NCBI GenBank assembly: GCA_015058015.1
Contig: SVDM01000005.1
Location: 1 to 64,000 of the forward strand
Length of the DNA: 64,000 nucleotides
Origin: Lachnospiraceae bacterium
GTDB lineage: Bacteria > Bacillota > Clostridia > Lachnospirales > Lachnospiraceae
Reading direction: 5' to 3'
Shown one piece after another: positions 8,638 to 16,977 of this stretch; within the stretch, counting starts at the first letter, position 1; each line of letters opens with the position of its first letter. The position numbers were made by a program, and so were the translations under genes. The notes below the pieces were generated by a model. That model saw nothing but the letters and a program-made list of their open reading frames with translations. It had not been told where the DNA came from and ran no database searches.

Positions 8638-9225
8638 TTATTTAAAATATCTGTCAAGAAGGCCCTTTAATGCCTTGCCGTGTCTTGCTTCATCACGAGC
8701 CATCTCGTGAACGGTATCATGAATAGCATCTAAGCCGTTTTTCTTTGCACAAGACGCAAGGTCGAATTTACCCTGGGTTGCTCCGAATTCACAATCAACT
8801 CTCCATGAAAGATTGTCTTTAGTTGATGCCTTCATGTTAGGCTCAAGCTCTGAACCCAGAAGCTCTGCGAATTTAGCCGCATGCTCTGCCTCTTCAAATG
8901 CTGCCTTCTCCCAGTAAAGTCCTACTTCCGGATATCCCTCACGATGAGCGATACGTGCCATACACAGGTACATACCAACTTCTGAACATTCACCGTTAAA
9001 ATTAGCCATTAACTGTTCAAAGATATATTTCTTATCTTCTTCACTTACATTATCATTGTTCTTAACGGTCTGCGCATATACACCAAATTCATGCTCTGCA
9101 GCAAGAGTGAGTTCACCCTCCATCTTCTTGAAACGGTCACCGCTTACGTGACATGTGGGACATTCCTTTGGGGGCTCGTCTCCTTCATAAATGTATCCGC
9201 ATACCGGACATACCCATTTTGCCAT
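8638..9225 (-). CDS. Reverse rubrerythrin (rubredoxin domain first)
   Basis: A 195-residue NADH-dependent peroxidase-type protein of anaerobes. The rubredoxin domain is at the N terminus (CPVCGY and CPTC, two Cys pairs, residues about 5-25) and the four-helix diiron ferritin-like domain follows (Glu/His ligands in FNGECSEVGMY, EEAEHAAKF and MARDEARHG). This order is the reverse of classical rubrerythrin and is the clostridial oxidative-stress form. The start at 9225 is chosen because AAAGGAGG lies eight bases before it; the upstream ATG at 9246 has no such site and the RBS itself would be coding. Confidence 0.93.
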   Translation of the reverse strand: MAKWVCPVCGYIYEGDEPPKECPTCHVSGDRFKKMEGELTLAAEHEFGVYAQTVKNNDNVSEEDKKYIFEQLMANFNGECSEVGMYLCMARIAHREGYPEVGLYWEKAAFEEAEHAAKFAELLGSELEPNMKASTKDNLSWRVDCEFGATQGKFDLASCAKKNGLDAIHDTVHEMARDEARHGKALKGLLDRYFK

Positions 9226-9405
9226 TTTTAAATCCTCCTTTGTCATTAAAAATATCCTTTCGCCCCCTTTATGCGGGCGCTGAAATTATTGTATCATAAA
9301 TTCTTCATCTTGTAACGAGTTTGAGCACATTTAATAAAAATGTATTATTTTTTCAGATTAAATCGTGGTATAGTATGGGTATAAGATTTAAGAAAGGAGC
9401 CTTGT

Positions 9406-10539
9406 ATGGCAAATAAAATATCTGAAAACTCAACAACATTAAATAGAGACAAGGTAATAATAAGAACCAGTATAATAGGTATCGTGGCCAACATCTTCCT
9501 GGTGGCTTTTAAGGCTACTGTAGGACTTCTGGCCAATTCAATTGCGGTAATACTTGATGCGGTTAACAACTTAAGTGATGCCTTATCCTCGGTTATCACC
9601 ATTGTGGGAACCAAACTGGCTACCAAAAAGCCTGATAAGAAGCACCCCTTAGGTTACGGCAGAATTGAATACTTAAGCGCCATGATTGTTGCGGCTATCG
9701 TTCTATATGCCGGTATTACATCGGCAGTTGAATCAGTCAAAAAGATAATATGGCCTGAGGTGGCTGACTACAGTACCGTATCCCTGATTATCATAGCCGG
9801 AGCCGTAGTGGTCAAACTAATCTTAGGCCGATATGTAAAGGTAATGGGCCAAAAAGTAAACTCCGGATCTCTGATAGCCTCCGGTTCCGATGCCTTATTT
9901 GACGCAGTGCTTTCTGCTTCGGTTCTTGCTTCTGCCGTAGTATTCCTTACAACGGGTATAAGCCTTGAGGCCTATGTGGGCGTTCTTATCTCTGTATTTA
10001 TTATTAAAGCCGGTATAGAGATGCTTATGGAGACCTTAGATGAGATTCTTGGCAAACGTCTTGAAAGAGATTACATAAGAGCTATTAAGAAAACTATCTG
10101 CGAGGATGAATATGTATCCGGGGCCTATGACCTGATTCTTCACAGTTACGGTCCGGACAAACTAATCGGATCCGCCCATGTGGAAGTTCCGGACACCCTT
10201 ACTGCAGACGAATTAGACGTGATGCAAAGACGTATTGCCGAAAATGTCTATAGAAAACACGGCATATTCATGGTGGGAATCGGCATCTATTCCATGAATA
10301 CCAAAGACGATGAGATTAAGGCTATGAGGTCCGATATTAATCACCGTATTTTAGCTCACGAAGGAGTACTGCAGATTCACGGATTCTACGTTAATCGCGA
10401 ACGAATGATAATTAGTCTTGATGTTATTCTGGATTTTGAACTTACTGACCGGGAGCAAACCTACAAAGAAATATATGCTGATATAAGCGCCGCTTATCCC
10501 GATTACACTATCTCAATGAATTTAGACATCGACATTTAA
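9406..10539 (+). CDS. Cation diffusion facilitator transporter (long form)
   Basis: A 377-residue metal cation/proton antiporter of the CDF family. Six membrane segments lie in the first 210 residues, with metal-binding Asp residues in ILDAVNNLSDA and GSDALFDAVL. The cytoplasmic C-terminal part is unusually long (about 165 residues) and looks like two ferredoxin-like subdomains in tandem instead of one. The RBS is AGAAAGGAG. Metal specificity cannot be read from the sequence. Unlike the second CDF at 11362, there is no riboswitch-like leader. Confidence 0.92.
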   Translation: MANKISENSTTLNRDKVIIRTSIIGIVANIFLVAFKATVGLLANSIAVILDAVNNLSDALSSVITIVGTKLATKKPDKKHPLGYGRIEYLSAMIVAAIVLYAGITSAVESVKKIIWPEVADYSTVSLIIIAGAVVVKLILGRYVKVMGQKVNSGSLIASGSDALFDAVLSASVLASAVVFLTTGISLEAYVGVLISVFIIKAGIEMLMETLDEILGKRLERDYIRAIKKTICEDEYVSGAYDLILHSYGPDKLIGSAHVEVPDTLTADELDVMQRRIAENVYRKHGIFMVGIGIYSMNTKDDEIKAMRSDINHRILAHEGVLQIHGFYVNRERMIISLDVILDFELTDREQTYKEIYADISAAYPDYTISMNLDIDI

Positions 10540-10570
10540 AAAAGAGTAGAGGCAAAACCTCTACTCTTTT
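10540..10570. terminator. Bidirectional terminator
   Basis: AAAGAGTAGAGG and CCTCTACTCTTT flank a CAAAA loop, with A and T tracts on either side, so it functions for both the CDF gene and the convergent ferredoxin gene. Confidence 0.92.
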
Positions 10571-10574
10571 CAAC

Positions 10575-10961
10575 TTACTCTTCTACAATTTCAAGAATCT
10601 CCATCGGACATCTCTTTACGCAGATACCGCAAGCGATACACTTTGTAGCGTTCTCCTTATCCTCTGCCTTAACCATAAGACCGAAAGGACAAGCCTTTAC
10701 GCACTCACCGCATCCTGTACAAAGCTTCTTGTCAACTGTGTATACACCCTTAGCATTCTGTGTGATTGCCTTCTGGGGACATGCTTCAGCACATTTACCG
10801 CACTGAGGACAAACCATAGGCTTTGCGTCACCCTTTTTGTCAACAATCTGGATAACAGATTTTCCGGGATCAAATACCTTGTAATACGCTTCCGAACATG
10901 CACGAACACACTCAAGGCATGCCATACACTCGGAGCCTTTTTTAACTTTAAGCTTCTTCAT
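10575..10961 (-). CDS. Small polyferredoxin with four [4Fe-4S] cluster motifs
   Basis: A 128-residue soluble electron carrier. Four CxxCxxCxxxC motifs are visible: CMACLECVRAC, CPQCGKCAEAC, CTGCGECVKAC and CIACGICVKRC. The first lacks the usual following Pro. Proteins with this layout resemble the HycB/CooF-type iron-sulfur subunits of oxidoreductases, but here it is a lone gene with no enzyme subunit beside it. The start at 10961 is set by TGGAGG; an upstream ATG at 10994 has no RBS. Confidence 0.9.
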   Translation of the reverse strand: MKKLKVKKGSECMACLECVRACSEAYYKVFDPGKSVIQIVDKKGDAKPMVCPQCGKCAEACPQKAITQNAKGVYTVDKKLCTGCGECVKACPFGLMVKAEDKENATKCIACGICVKRCPMEILEIVEE

Positions 10962-11074
10962 TTTGCAACCTCCATTTAAGTTTTTTTCCAGCAATAAAAT
11001 TATAGCATCTTTGCATCATAAAATAAAGATACTTACTATTTTTGACGTTTTATCCTCTTTTTATGAAAGTTTTA

Positions 11075-11103
11075 TTGACACCTTCCGGGCTTCATGGTAT
11101 AAA
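11075..11103 (+). promoter_or_regulatory. Sigma-70-type promoter of the riboswitch-CDF unit
   Basis: TTGACA (11075-11080), exactly 17 bases, then TATAAA (11098-11103). It lies about 70 bases upstream of the riboswitch candidate and drives the leader and the CDF gene. Confidence 0.85.
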
Positions 11104-11169
11104 AAGGATACAAATCAACTTGCACTGCATATGATAATTGCAATTTACATTACAATTCATACCTACAGT

Positions 11170-11266
11170 ACAAACTGAGCAGGCGGTGGCAGATGCCTCT
11201 AGCCGGGTCGATTAAGACAGCAGAATTGAATATATGATTTTCATATATCTGCGGGACAGTAGTTAC
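11170..11266 (+). ncRNA. NiCo (czcD) riboswitch candidate
   Basis: The leader of the CDF gene carries the conserved blocks of the NiCo family in order: ACTGAGCAGGC at 11174, GCCGGGT at 11202, GCAG at 11219 after the next arm, a variable hairpin (ATATATGA/TCATATAT), then GCGGGACAGT at 11251, closing with AGTT that pairs back to AACT. NiCo riboswitches bind Co(II)/Ni(II) (and Fe(II) in some reports) cooperatively and turn on czcD-type CDF exporters by preventing termination. A terminator follows at 11303 and a CDF gene at 11362, as the family requires. The identification is from memory of the consensus; a covariance-model search would settle it. Confidence 0.82.
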
Positions 11267-11302
11267 TTTTACATTGTTTCGCAGATGTTTTATACCCTAA
11301 AC

Positions 11303-11336
11303 AGACTGCAGACAATAAAGATGCAGTCTTTTTTAT
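11303..11336 (+). terminator. Riboswitch-controlled terminator upstream of the CDF gene
   Basis: AGACTGCA and TGCAGTCT flank an 11-base loop and are followed by a run of T. It lies between the riboswitch candidate and the CDF start codon, in position to be the expression platform. Confidence 0.9.
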
Positions 11337-11361
11337 TAATCCGGTTTAGGGAGGTACATTT

Positions 11362-12249
11362 ATGAAAGAAGAAAAACGAGCAATACGCAGGATGACAACG
11401 GTTGGAGTATTTGGCAATGTCTTTCTTGCAGTTTTCAAATTTTTCGCAGGAACACTTGGTCATTCGGCGGCAATGATTTCCGACGCCATCCACACTTTAT
11501 CTGATGTCTTCGCCACTATAATTGCCTTTATCGGTGTGACCGTTTCCAAGAAGGAAGCTGACGATGAGCATCCATACGGTCATGAAAGATTGGAATGTGT
11601 GGCATCAATTATTCTGGCAACTATTCTGTTCTTAACGGGTCTTGGTATTGGTGTTAACTGTGTTAAGAACATCGCTGACGGCAGCTATCTCGAGATGGAG
11701 ATTCCCGGAATCATCGCCATTATTGCTGCAGCTGTGTCTATCCTGGTTAAAGAAGGGATGTTCTGGTATACCTTATACTACGCCAAGAAGTTTAAATCCA
11801 GCGCCTTTAAAGCCGATGCCTGGCATCATCGTTCTGATGCATTATCTTCCATAGGTGCTTTGGTTGGTATCATATTTGCCCGTTTCGGATATCCCATTAT
11901 GGACCAGATTGCCGGTATCGTAATCTGTCTTATGATACTTTGGGTGGCCCTTGGAATCTTTCGTGATGCCATCAGCAAGATGTTAGATACTTCTTGTGAT
12001 GAGGAATATGAAAACGAACTTAAAAGTTTTATCTTGGAAAGCGCAAAAAACGGGAATCATATAATTGGAATCGACCTCTTCCGTACAAGAAAATTCGGAG
12101 AAAAGGTTTACGTAGAGATGGAGATTAATGCCGACGGTAATCTAAGTCTTACAGATGCTCATGAAATAGCAGATTATCTTCATGATTCTCTTGAAGAGCA
12201 ATACCCGGATGTTAAGCATATTATGATACATATGAATCCGGCTTCATAA
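11362..12249 (+). CDS. Cation diffusion facilitator exporter, riboswitch-linked
   Basis: A 295-residue CDF metal exporter of standard length. Asp/His motifs for the transport site are visible in MISDAIHTLSDVF and ADAWHHRSDALSS, and the C-terminal cytoplasmic domain (about residues 210-295) has the ferredoxin-like pattern ending in MIHMN. The RBS is GGGAGG. The preceding NiCo riboswitch candidate predicts export of cobalt, nickel or iron. It is a single-gene transcription unit, closed by a strong terminator at 12266. Confidence 0.93.
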   Translation: MKEEKRAIRRMTTVGVFGNVFLAVFKFFAGTLGHSAAMISDAIHTLSDVFATIIAFIGVTVSKKEADDEHPYGHERLECVASIILATILFLTGLGIGVNCVKNIADGSYLEMEIPGIIAIIAAAVSILVKEGMFWYTLYYAKKFKSSAFKADAWHHRSDALSSIGALVGIIFARFGYPIMDQIAGIVICLMILWVALGIFRDAISKMLDTSCDEEYENELKSFILESAKNGNHIIGIDLFRTRKFGEKVYVEMEINADGNLSLTDAHEIADYLHDSLEEQYPDVKHIMIHMNPAS

Positions 12250-12265
12250 AGTATATAGTAAATTC

Positions 12266-12299
12266 AGCGGAATCCCCCCCTCGGGATTCCGCTTTTTTT
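12266..12299 (+). terminator. Intrinsic terminator after the CDF gene
   Basis: AGCGGAATCCC pairs with GGGATTCCGC, followed by seven T residues. Confidence 0.93.
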
Positions 12300-12346
12300 G
12301 TCTCCTTCCCTGCTTGAATTTAGCGAATATTCTAAATATTTATCTA

Positions 12347-12375
12347 TTGTGCAATTGTTTGTCAGATGATATAAT
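12347..12375 (+). promoter_or_regulatory. Promoter of the RiPP operon
   Basis: TGATATAAT (extended -10, hexamer at 12370-12375) with TTGTGC 17 bases upstream. The leader to the sigma factor gene is about 55 bases. It looks like a vegetative promoter, so the operon need not depend on its own sigma factor alone. Confidence 0.65.
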
Positions 12376-12434
12376 TCTGTTAAGTTGTTATGTGTGAAAA
12401 GAGATTCTTTCAGCTATAAAAAAAGGTACAAATT

Positions 12435-12953
12435 ATGACTTTTGAAGAGGCATACGAGAACTATTACGATTTGGTGTATAAATCAATATATATGCGCCTC
12501 TTAAACCGCGAAGATACAGAAGATGTGGTTCAGGAGACATTTATCAAAGCCATGAAAGCATGGGACCGCTTTGACCCGTCCAAAGCAAAGGTTTCCACAT
12601 GGCTTTGTGCTATTGCAAAGAACACTATGCTTAATTCAATTCGAGGTAACAAAAAGCATAAGAACGCTTCCTTTGACGAGCTAAGAGAGGCGGGCTTCAA
12701 TCCCGGACAGGACGATAAGGAACTTCTGTCCCTGACAGACAGCTATGCACAAGAAGCCTACGAAATATTAGTCCATCTGAAAGACAGTGACAGAGAACTT
12801 CTATCCCTACGATATGCGGAAGAATTATCCTATAAAGAGATTGCCGCCAATTTAGGGTCTAATGATAAAGCAATTGCAAAGCGGGTTGAACGGCTTCTTG
12901 GCAAGTGCCGAGAGCTTCACCGGGCTATCCATTCAGAATCCAAAGCAAACTAA
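12435..12953 (+). CDS. ECF-type RNA polymerase sigma factor
   Basis: A 172-residue sigma-70 family factor with only regions 2 and 4. Region 2 covers about residues 5-75 (DTEDVVQETFIKAMKAW, WLCAIAKN), region 4 about 110-160 (LLSLRYAEELSYKEIAANLG). No anti-sigma gene follows, which is unusual for an ECF factor; instead a radical SAM maturase begins 13 bases after its stop. It probably activates transcription of the peptide system, possibly including a distant precursor gene. The RBS is weak (AAAAAAGGT), suggesting low expression. Confidence 0.92.
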   Translation: MTFEEAYENYYDLVYKSIYMRLLNREDTEDVVQETFIKAMKAWDRFDPSKAKVSTWLCAIAKNTMLNSIRGNKKHKNASFDELREAGFNPGQDDKELLSLTDSYAQEAYEILVHLKDSDRELLSLRYAEELSYKEIAANLGSNDKAIAKRVERLLGKCRELHRAIHSESKAN

Positions 12954-12966
12954 CCGGAGGATATTT

Positions 12967-14364
12967 ATGTATTACAGAATACATAATCATTGCGCATTAA
13001 GAAGATGGAAATACGTGGACCGTGCTATTTATCTTAAAAATGTTGAACACGCCCTTCCCATATCTCAGGAGAAATTCGATACACTTCTTTTGTGTGATGG
13101 TATGCATGATTTGGATAAAACTTCTGTAATTGAATCTCTCTTAAAGGATAATTATATAGAAGAGTGTCATAAAGGGGATACAACAAACCCCTGGTCTTCC
13201 CTTAAGGAATATGACAATTACTATTTTCCCAGTATCAATCTGATGGTTACAGGTAAATGTAATCTTAACTGTATTCATTGTTTCAACGCCAAAGATAACG
13301 AGCGTTTAAATACAGAGCTTTCATATGAAGAAATCCTTGATATTCTTGATCAGGCAAGGGATATTGGTGTGCACTCCTTTACTTTAACCGGTGGGGAGCC
13401 TACTGTTCATAAGCACTTTATGGATATTGTAAGAGCCATCTACGTTCGGGATATGTTCATCTTTGAACTAAATACCAACGGCTTCTTAATAAACCAAGAG
13501 ATGCTGGATGAGTTCAAGGAAATCGGCTGTAATCCTCTTATTAAGATTTCATACGATGGTATCGGCTTTCATAACTGGATGAGGCAGAGCGACAAAGCCG
13601 AAGAGAAAACACTTGCAGCTATTAAGCTTTGTATTGATAACGGTTTCCGCGTCAAGGCTCAGGTTCAGGTCCATCTGAAAAATCTGGATGTCATGATGGA
13701 TACCGCGAAGCTTTTAAATGACATGGGAGTATCGGAGATGCGAATTATCCGAACCACCGAGGCCCCAAGATGGGAGCAGAACTCTCCGGGTTCCTCCCTG
13801 CCCCTTGAGATGTATTATGAAAAAATGCTGGATTTTGCCAAGGAATACTTGGACTCAGGGTTAGATATGCATGTTAACATATGGCAATACTTTAATCTAT
13901 ATTCCTGGGACCGTTCCTATGATCTCCAGCCAATATTGTGCGATAAAGACAGCTACAATATAAGAATCCCCATATGCAAAGGAAACAGAGGAATGATTGC
14001 CATTACAAGTGCCGGAGAAGTTGTTCCCTGTATGCAGATGTCCGGCTTTTTCATGGAATACGGAATAAGCCTTGCCAACATTAAGAAGCAATCTCTTAAA
14101 AGTATTGTTACAAAAAGCGACTATCTTAATCATTCCATGGCTACCCTTTTTCATCAGCTTATTAACAATGAAAAATGCAGTAACTGTAAATACTATATGG
14201 CTTGTACCGGTGGATGTCCTGCTCTCGGACTTCTCTATAGCCCCGACCACCATGATTTCTTCCATGAAGATATCACAAAGTGTTTATTCTTTGAAAACGG
14301 GTGGTATGAAAAGGTTACCGAAAAACTTGCCGGATACACAAACCGTACTCCTTTAAATATCTAA
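12967..14364 (+). CDS. Radical SAM/SPASM peptide maturase
   Basis: A 465-residue radical SAM enzyme. The AdoMet cluster motif is CNLNCIHC (Cys98, 102, 105), followed by the GGEP motif (TLTGGEPT). The C-terminal third carries SPASM-type Cys residues (ICKGNRG, VVPCMQM, CSNCKYYMACTGGCP and a final KCLFF) for two auxiliary [4Fe-4S] clusters. Residues 1-75 look like a PqqD-like recognition domain that would bind a leader peptide. The start at 12967 has GGAGG six bases upstream; the longer reading from 12862 overlaps the sigma gene. Such enzymes install thioether, C-C or C-O links or epimerise residues in ribosomal peptides. Which reaction applies here cannot be told. Confidence 0.92.
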   Translation: MYYRIHNHCALRRWKYVDRAIYLKNVEHALPISQEKFDTLLLCDGMHDLDKTSVIESLLKDNYIEECHKGDTTNPWSSLKEYDNYYFPSINLMVTGKCNLNCIHCFNAKDNERLNTELSYEEILDILDQARDIGVHSFTLTGGEPTVHKHFMDIVRAIYVRDMFIFELNTNGFLINQEMLDEFKEIGCNPLIKISYDGIGFHNWMRQSDKAEEKTLAAIKLCIDNGFRVKAQVQVHLKNLDVMMDTAKLLNDMGVSEMRIIRTTEAPRWEQNSPGSSLPLEMYYEKMLDFAKEYLDSGLDMHVNIWQYFNLYSWDRSYDLQPILCDKDSYNIRIPICKGNRGMIAITSAGEVVPCMQMSGFFMEYGISLANIKKQSLKSIVTKSDYLNHSMATLFHQLINNEKCSNCKYYMACTGGCPALGLLYSPDHHDFFHEDITKCLFFENGWYEKVTEKLAGYTNRTPLNI

Positions 14365-14391
14365 ACAACTACGCAAAGAAAGAAACATACC

Positions 14392-14793
14392 ATGATGACT
14401 GATAACAAAAGTATGGAAAAAAGAATCTCCGGTCCAGAAGAGCTGGATAAAATCCTCAAAAAGACCAATCCTCTTGTGTGGGTTATTTTGGGGATTGTTA
14501 TTTTGTTTCTCTTTAACCTTTTTCTATGGGGCTTTTTAGCCACCTTAGAACAGAAGGTTTCCCTGCCGGCTACGGTGAAGGATTCTAAAATAACCTTATA
14601 TGCCAACAAGTCCAACGCGGATGCTATCAAAGAAGGACAAAAAGCCTATATCGAGGATAAGACCGCAACTGTCCTTTCTGTTGCTGATGACGGCAAAATA
14701 GATATTTCGGATGTCCCCATAGCGGATGGTACATACAATTGTTATATTGTTATCCGTGAGATTAAACCTATAAATTTTTTATTGGATGAATGA
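14392..14793 (+). CDS. Short NHLM-type secretion adaptor (membrane protein)
   Basis: A 133-residue protein with one membrane helix (about residues 28-50) and an extracytoplasmic domain of about 80 residues. The N-terminal pattern SGPEELDKILKKTNPLVW and its position directly before a C39 ABC exporter match the N terminus of NHLM bacteriocin secretion proteins (HlyD-like). Those are usually at least twice this length; here the coiled-coil and second lipoyl-like half are absent. Since a Gram-positive cell has no outer membrane to reach, a stub may suffice. The next gene begins inside its stop codon (ATGA overlap). Confidence 0.68.
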   Translation: MMTDNKSMEKRISGPEELDKILKKTNPLVWVILGIVILFLFNLFLWGFLATLEQKVSLPATVKDSKITLYANKSNADAIKEGQKAYIEDKTATVLSVADDGKIDISDVPIADGTYNCYIVIREIKPINFLLDE

Positions 14794-16964
14794 TTATGAG
14801 TGAGGTAAAACAACCAAAAACAAAAGGTGTGGCAAAAACCCCTGTTATCATGCAGCTTGAGGCCTTAGAATGTGGTGCTGCCTCTCTTACAATGGTTATG
14901 GCTTATTACAATAAGTGGGTCGCCTTAGAGCAGGTAAGGGCTGACTGTGGTGTGTCCCGTAACGGTAGTAATGCCAAGAACATTTTAAGAGCTGCTCAAA
15001 AATACGGGTTTAAAACAAAGGGCTTTGCTTATTCTACAAATAAGCTTAGAGAAAAGGGTCAATTCCCGTGTATTATCCACTGGGGAATGGCTCATTTTGT
15101 GGTGTTATGCGGCTTTAAAGGCAATAAAGCCATAATTAACGACCCTGCAAAGGGTCTGGTTAAGGTCGACCTTAAGACCTTTGATGAGATATTCACCGGC
15201 ATTTACTTAGAGATTGTTCCGGGAGAAGATTTTGTCCCAAGTGGCAAGAAGAAATCCATGCTTTCTTTTGCAAGGAGACGTTTAAAGGGGGCATATTCTC
15301 TTGTTGCTTTCTTTGCACTGACAACCATTATCTTCTATTTGCTGGGTATCATCACCCCCATAATGCAGCAGGTATTCGTGGATTATATACTAGGGGGCAA
15401 CAACCCTTCTTGGCTGTATCCCTTTATTATGCTTTTTGCTGCCCTTGGAATAATGGCATGTATTACGACCCTTGTTCAATCTCTATTTGAATATAAGATA
15501 CGAGGTAAATTAGACCTTATTGGTTCCACCTCATATATGTGGAGACTCTTACGTCTTCCCATTAACTTTTTCTCCCAAAGAATGGTCGGAGACCTTCAGT
15601 CGAGGCAATCAGAGAACGGCTCTATTGCGGAGTCTTTGGTAAATGTTTTTGCTCCCATATTCTTTAATTCCATAATGATTGTTTTCTATCTGTTTGTAAT
15701 GATTAGAAAAAGTTTAATCCTTACAACAGTAGGTATTGTTAATATCGTAATCAATGCCCTCGTATCGCAATATATCTCCAATGTCAGGGTTAATATATCC
15801 CGTGTACAAAGCAGAGACCAGGCAAAACTTACCGGCATGACTTCTAAGGCCATTGAGATGATTGAGACCATCAAGTCCAACGGAGCCGAAAAAAACTATT
15901 TCGAAACCTGGGCAGAGGTCCAGAAGGATGTAACCGAGCAAGAAGTAAAGATGGCAAAGGTAAATCAATCCCTAGGCCTGATTCCCGGTATTGTATCCAT
16001 GCTGGCGAATTACTCTATTCTGATTCTGGGAGTTTATTACACCATTATAGGTGAATACTCAGTTGGTTCCATTCTGTCATTCCAGGCCTTCCTCTCTACT
16101 TTTGTAGGCCCGGCCATGATGATTGTCTCCAGCGGTCAGTCCATTATCGAAATGAGAACCTCCATGGAAAGGGTGGAGGATGTCTTAGACTATCCTCTCG
16201 ATGAGAATGTTACAAGACAGAAAAGTATGGAAAATGCCCAGAAAATCAGGGGCGACATTGTCATGAAGAATCTAACCTTTGGTTACTCAAGTTTGGATGA
16301 ACCGGTGCTTAAGGATTTTTCTCTTACCATTAAGGAAGGACAAAAGGTGGCCATCGTAGGCCCCACCGGAAGCGGCAAATCCACGATATCAAAGCTTGTG
16401 TCGGGACTTTATTCTCCCTGGTCCGGAGAAATGTATTTTGACGGCAAGGGAATAGATGAAATTCCACATGAAGTTTTTGTGGGTTCTGTTGCCGTTGTAG
16501 ATCAGGATATCTTCATGTTTGAGGATACTATATCCAATAATCTTAAAATGTGGGATAACACTATTGAAGATTTTGAAGTGATGATGGCCTGCAAGGATGC
16601 GCAGATACATGACCTTATAGTTTCCAGAGATGGTGGTTACGATGCCCTTGTTCTTGAAAGCGGTAAGAACTTTTCCGGTGGCGAACTGCAAAGACTTGAG
16701 ATTGCAAGAGCCCTGGCGCAAGATCCAAGCATAATTATCCTTGATGAGGCAACCAGTGCTTTAGATGCTCAAACAGAGCACGAAGCAGTGGATGCCATTA
16801 GGGCAAGGGGTATTACTACAATAGTTATTGCCCACAGACTCTCCACCATAAGAGACAGCGATTTAATCGTCGTCCTTGACAAGGGTGTGATTGTTGAGCA
16901 GGGTACACATAAAGAATTAATGGACCAAAAAGGCTTTTATTATAATTTGGTAAGCAGCGAGTAA
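14790..16964 (+). CDS. NHLP-family peptide exporter: C39 peptidase/permease/ATPase
   Basis: A 724-residue peptidase-containing ABC transporter. The C39 domain has catalytic Cys28 in LECGAAS, His102 in GMAHFVV and Asp118 in NDPAKG; it cleaves leader peptides after small-residue sites. The membrane domain spans about residues 155-440. The ATPase domain has Walker A GPTGSGKST, signature FSGGELQRLE and Walker B IILDEATSALD. It is translationally coupled to the short adaptor upstream. It is expected to trim and export the product of the maturase, for example the acidic peptide encoded at 7331-7570. Confidence 0.93.
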   Translation: MIMSEVKQPKTKGVAKTPVIMQLEALECGAASLTMVMAYYNKWVALEQVRADCGVSRNGSNAKNILRAAQKYGFKTKGFAYSTNKLREKGQFPCIIHWGMAHFVVLCGFKGNKAIINDPAKGLVKVDLKTFDEIFTGIYLEIVPGEDFVPSGKKKSMLSFARRRLKGAYSLVAFFALTTIIFYLLGIITPIMQQVFVDYILGGNNPSWLYPFIMLFAALGIMACITTLVQSLFEYKIRGKLDLIGSTSYMWRLLRLPINFFSQRMVGDLQSRQSENGSIAESLVNVFAPIFFNSIMIVFYLFVMIRKSLILTTVGIVNIVINALVSQYISNVRVNISRVQSRDQAKLTGMTSKAIEMIETIKSNGAEKNYFETWAEVQKDVTEQEVKMAKVNQSLGLIPGIVSMLANYSILILGVYYTIIGEYSVGSILSFQAFLSTFVGPAMMIVSSGQSIIEMRTSMERVEDVLDYPLDENVTRQKSMENAQKIRGDIVMKNLTFGYSSLDEPVLKDFSLTIKEGQKVAIVGPTGSGKSTISKLVSGLYSPWSGEMYFDGKGIDEIPHEVFVGSVAVVDQDIFMFEDTISNNLKMWDNTIEDFEVMMACKDAQIHDLIVSRDGGYDALVLESGKNFSGGELQRLEIARALAQDPSIIILDEATSALDAQTEHEAVDAIRARGITTIVIAHRLSTIRDSDLIVVLDKGVIVEQGTHKELMDQKGFYYNLVSSE

Positions 16965-16977
16965 AGGGTGCAAGCAA

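Noticed and set aside
10963..11178. A 71-codon plus-strand frame before the CDF gene
   Set aside because: It spans the promoter and runs into the riboswitch candidate, has no RBS and no recognisable protein pattern.
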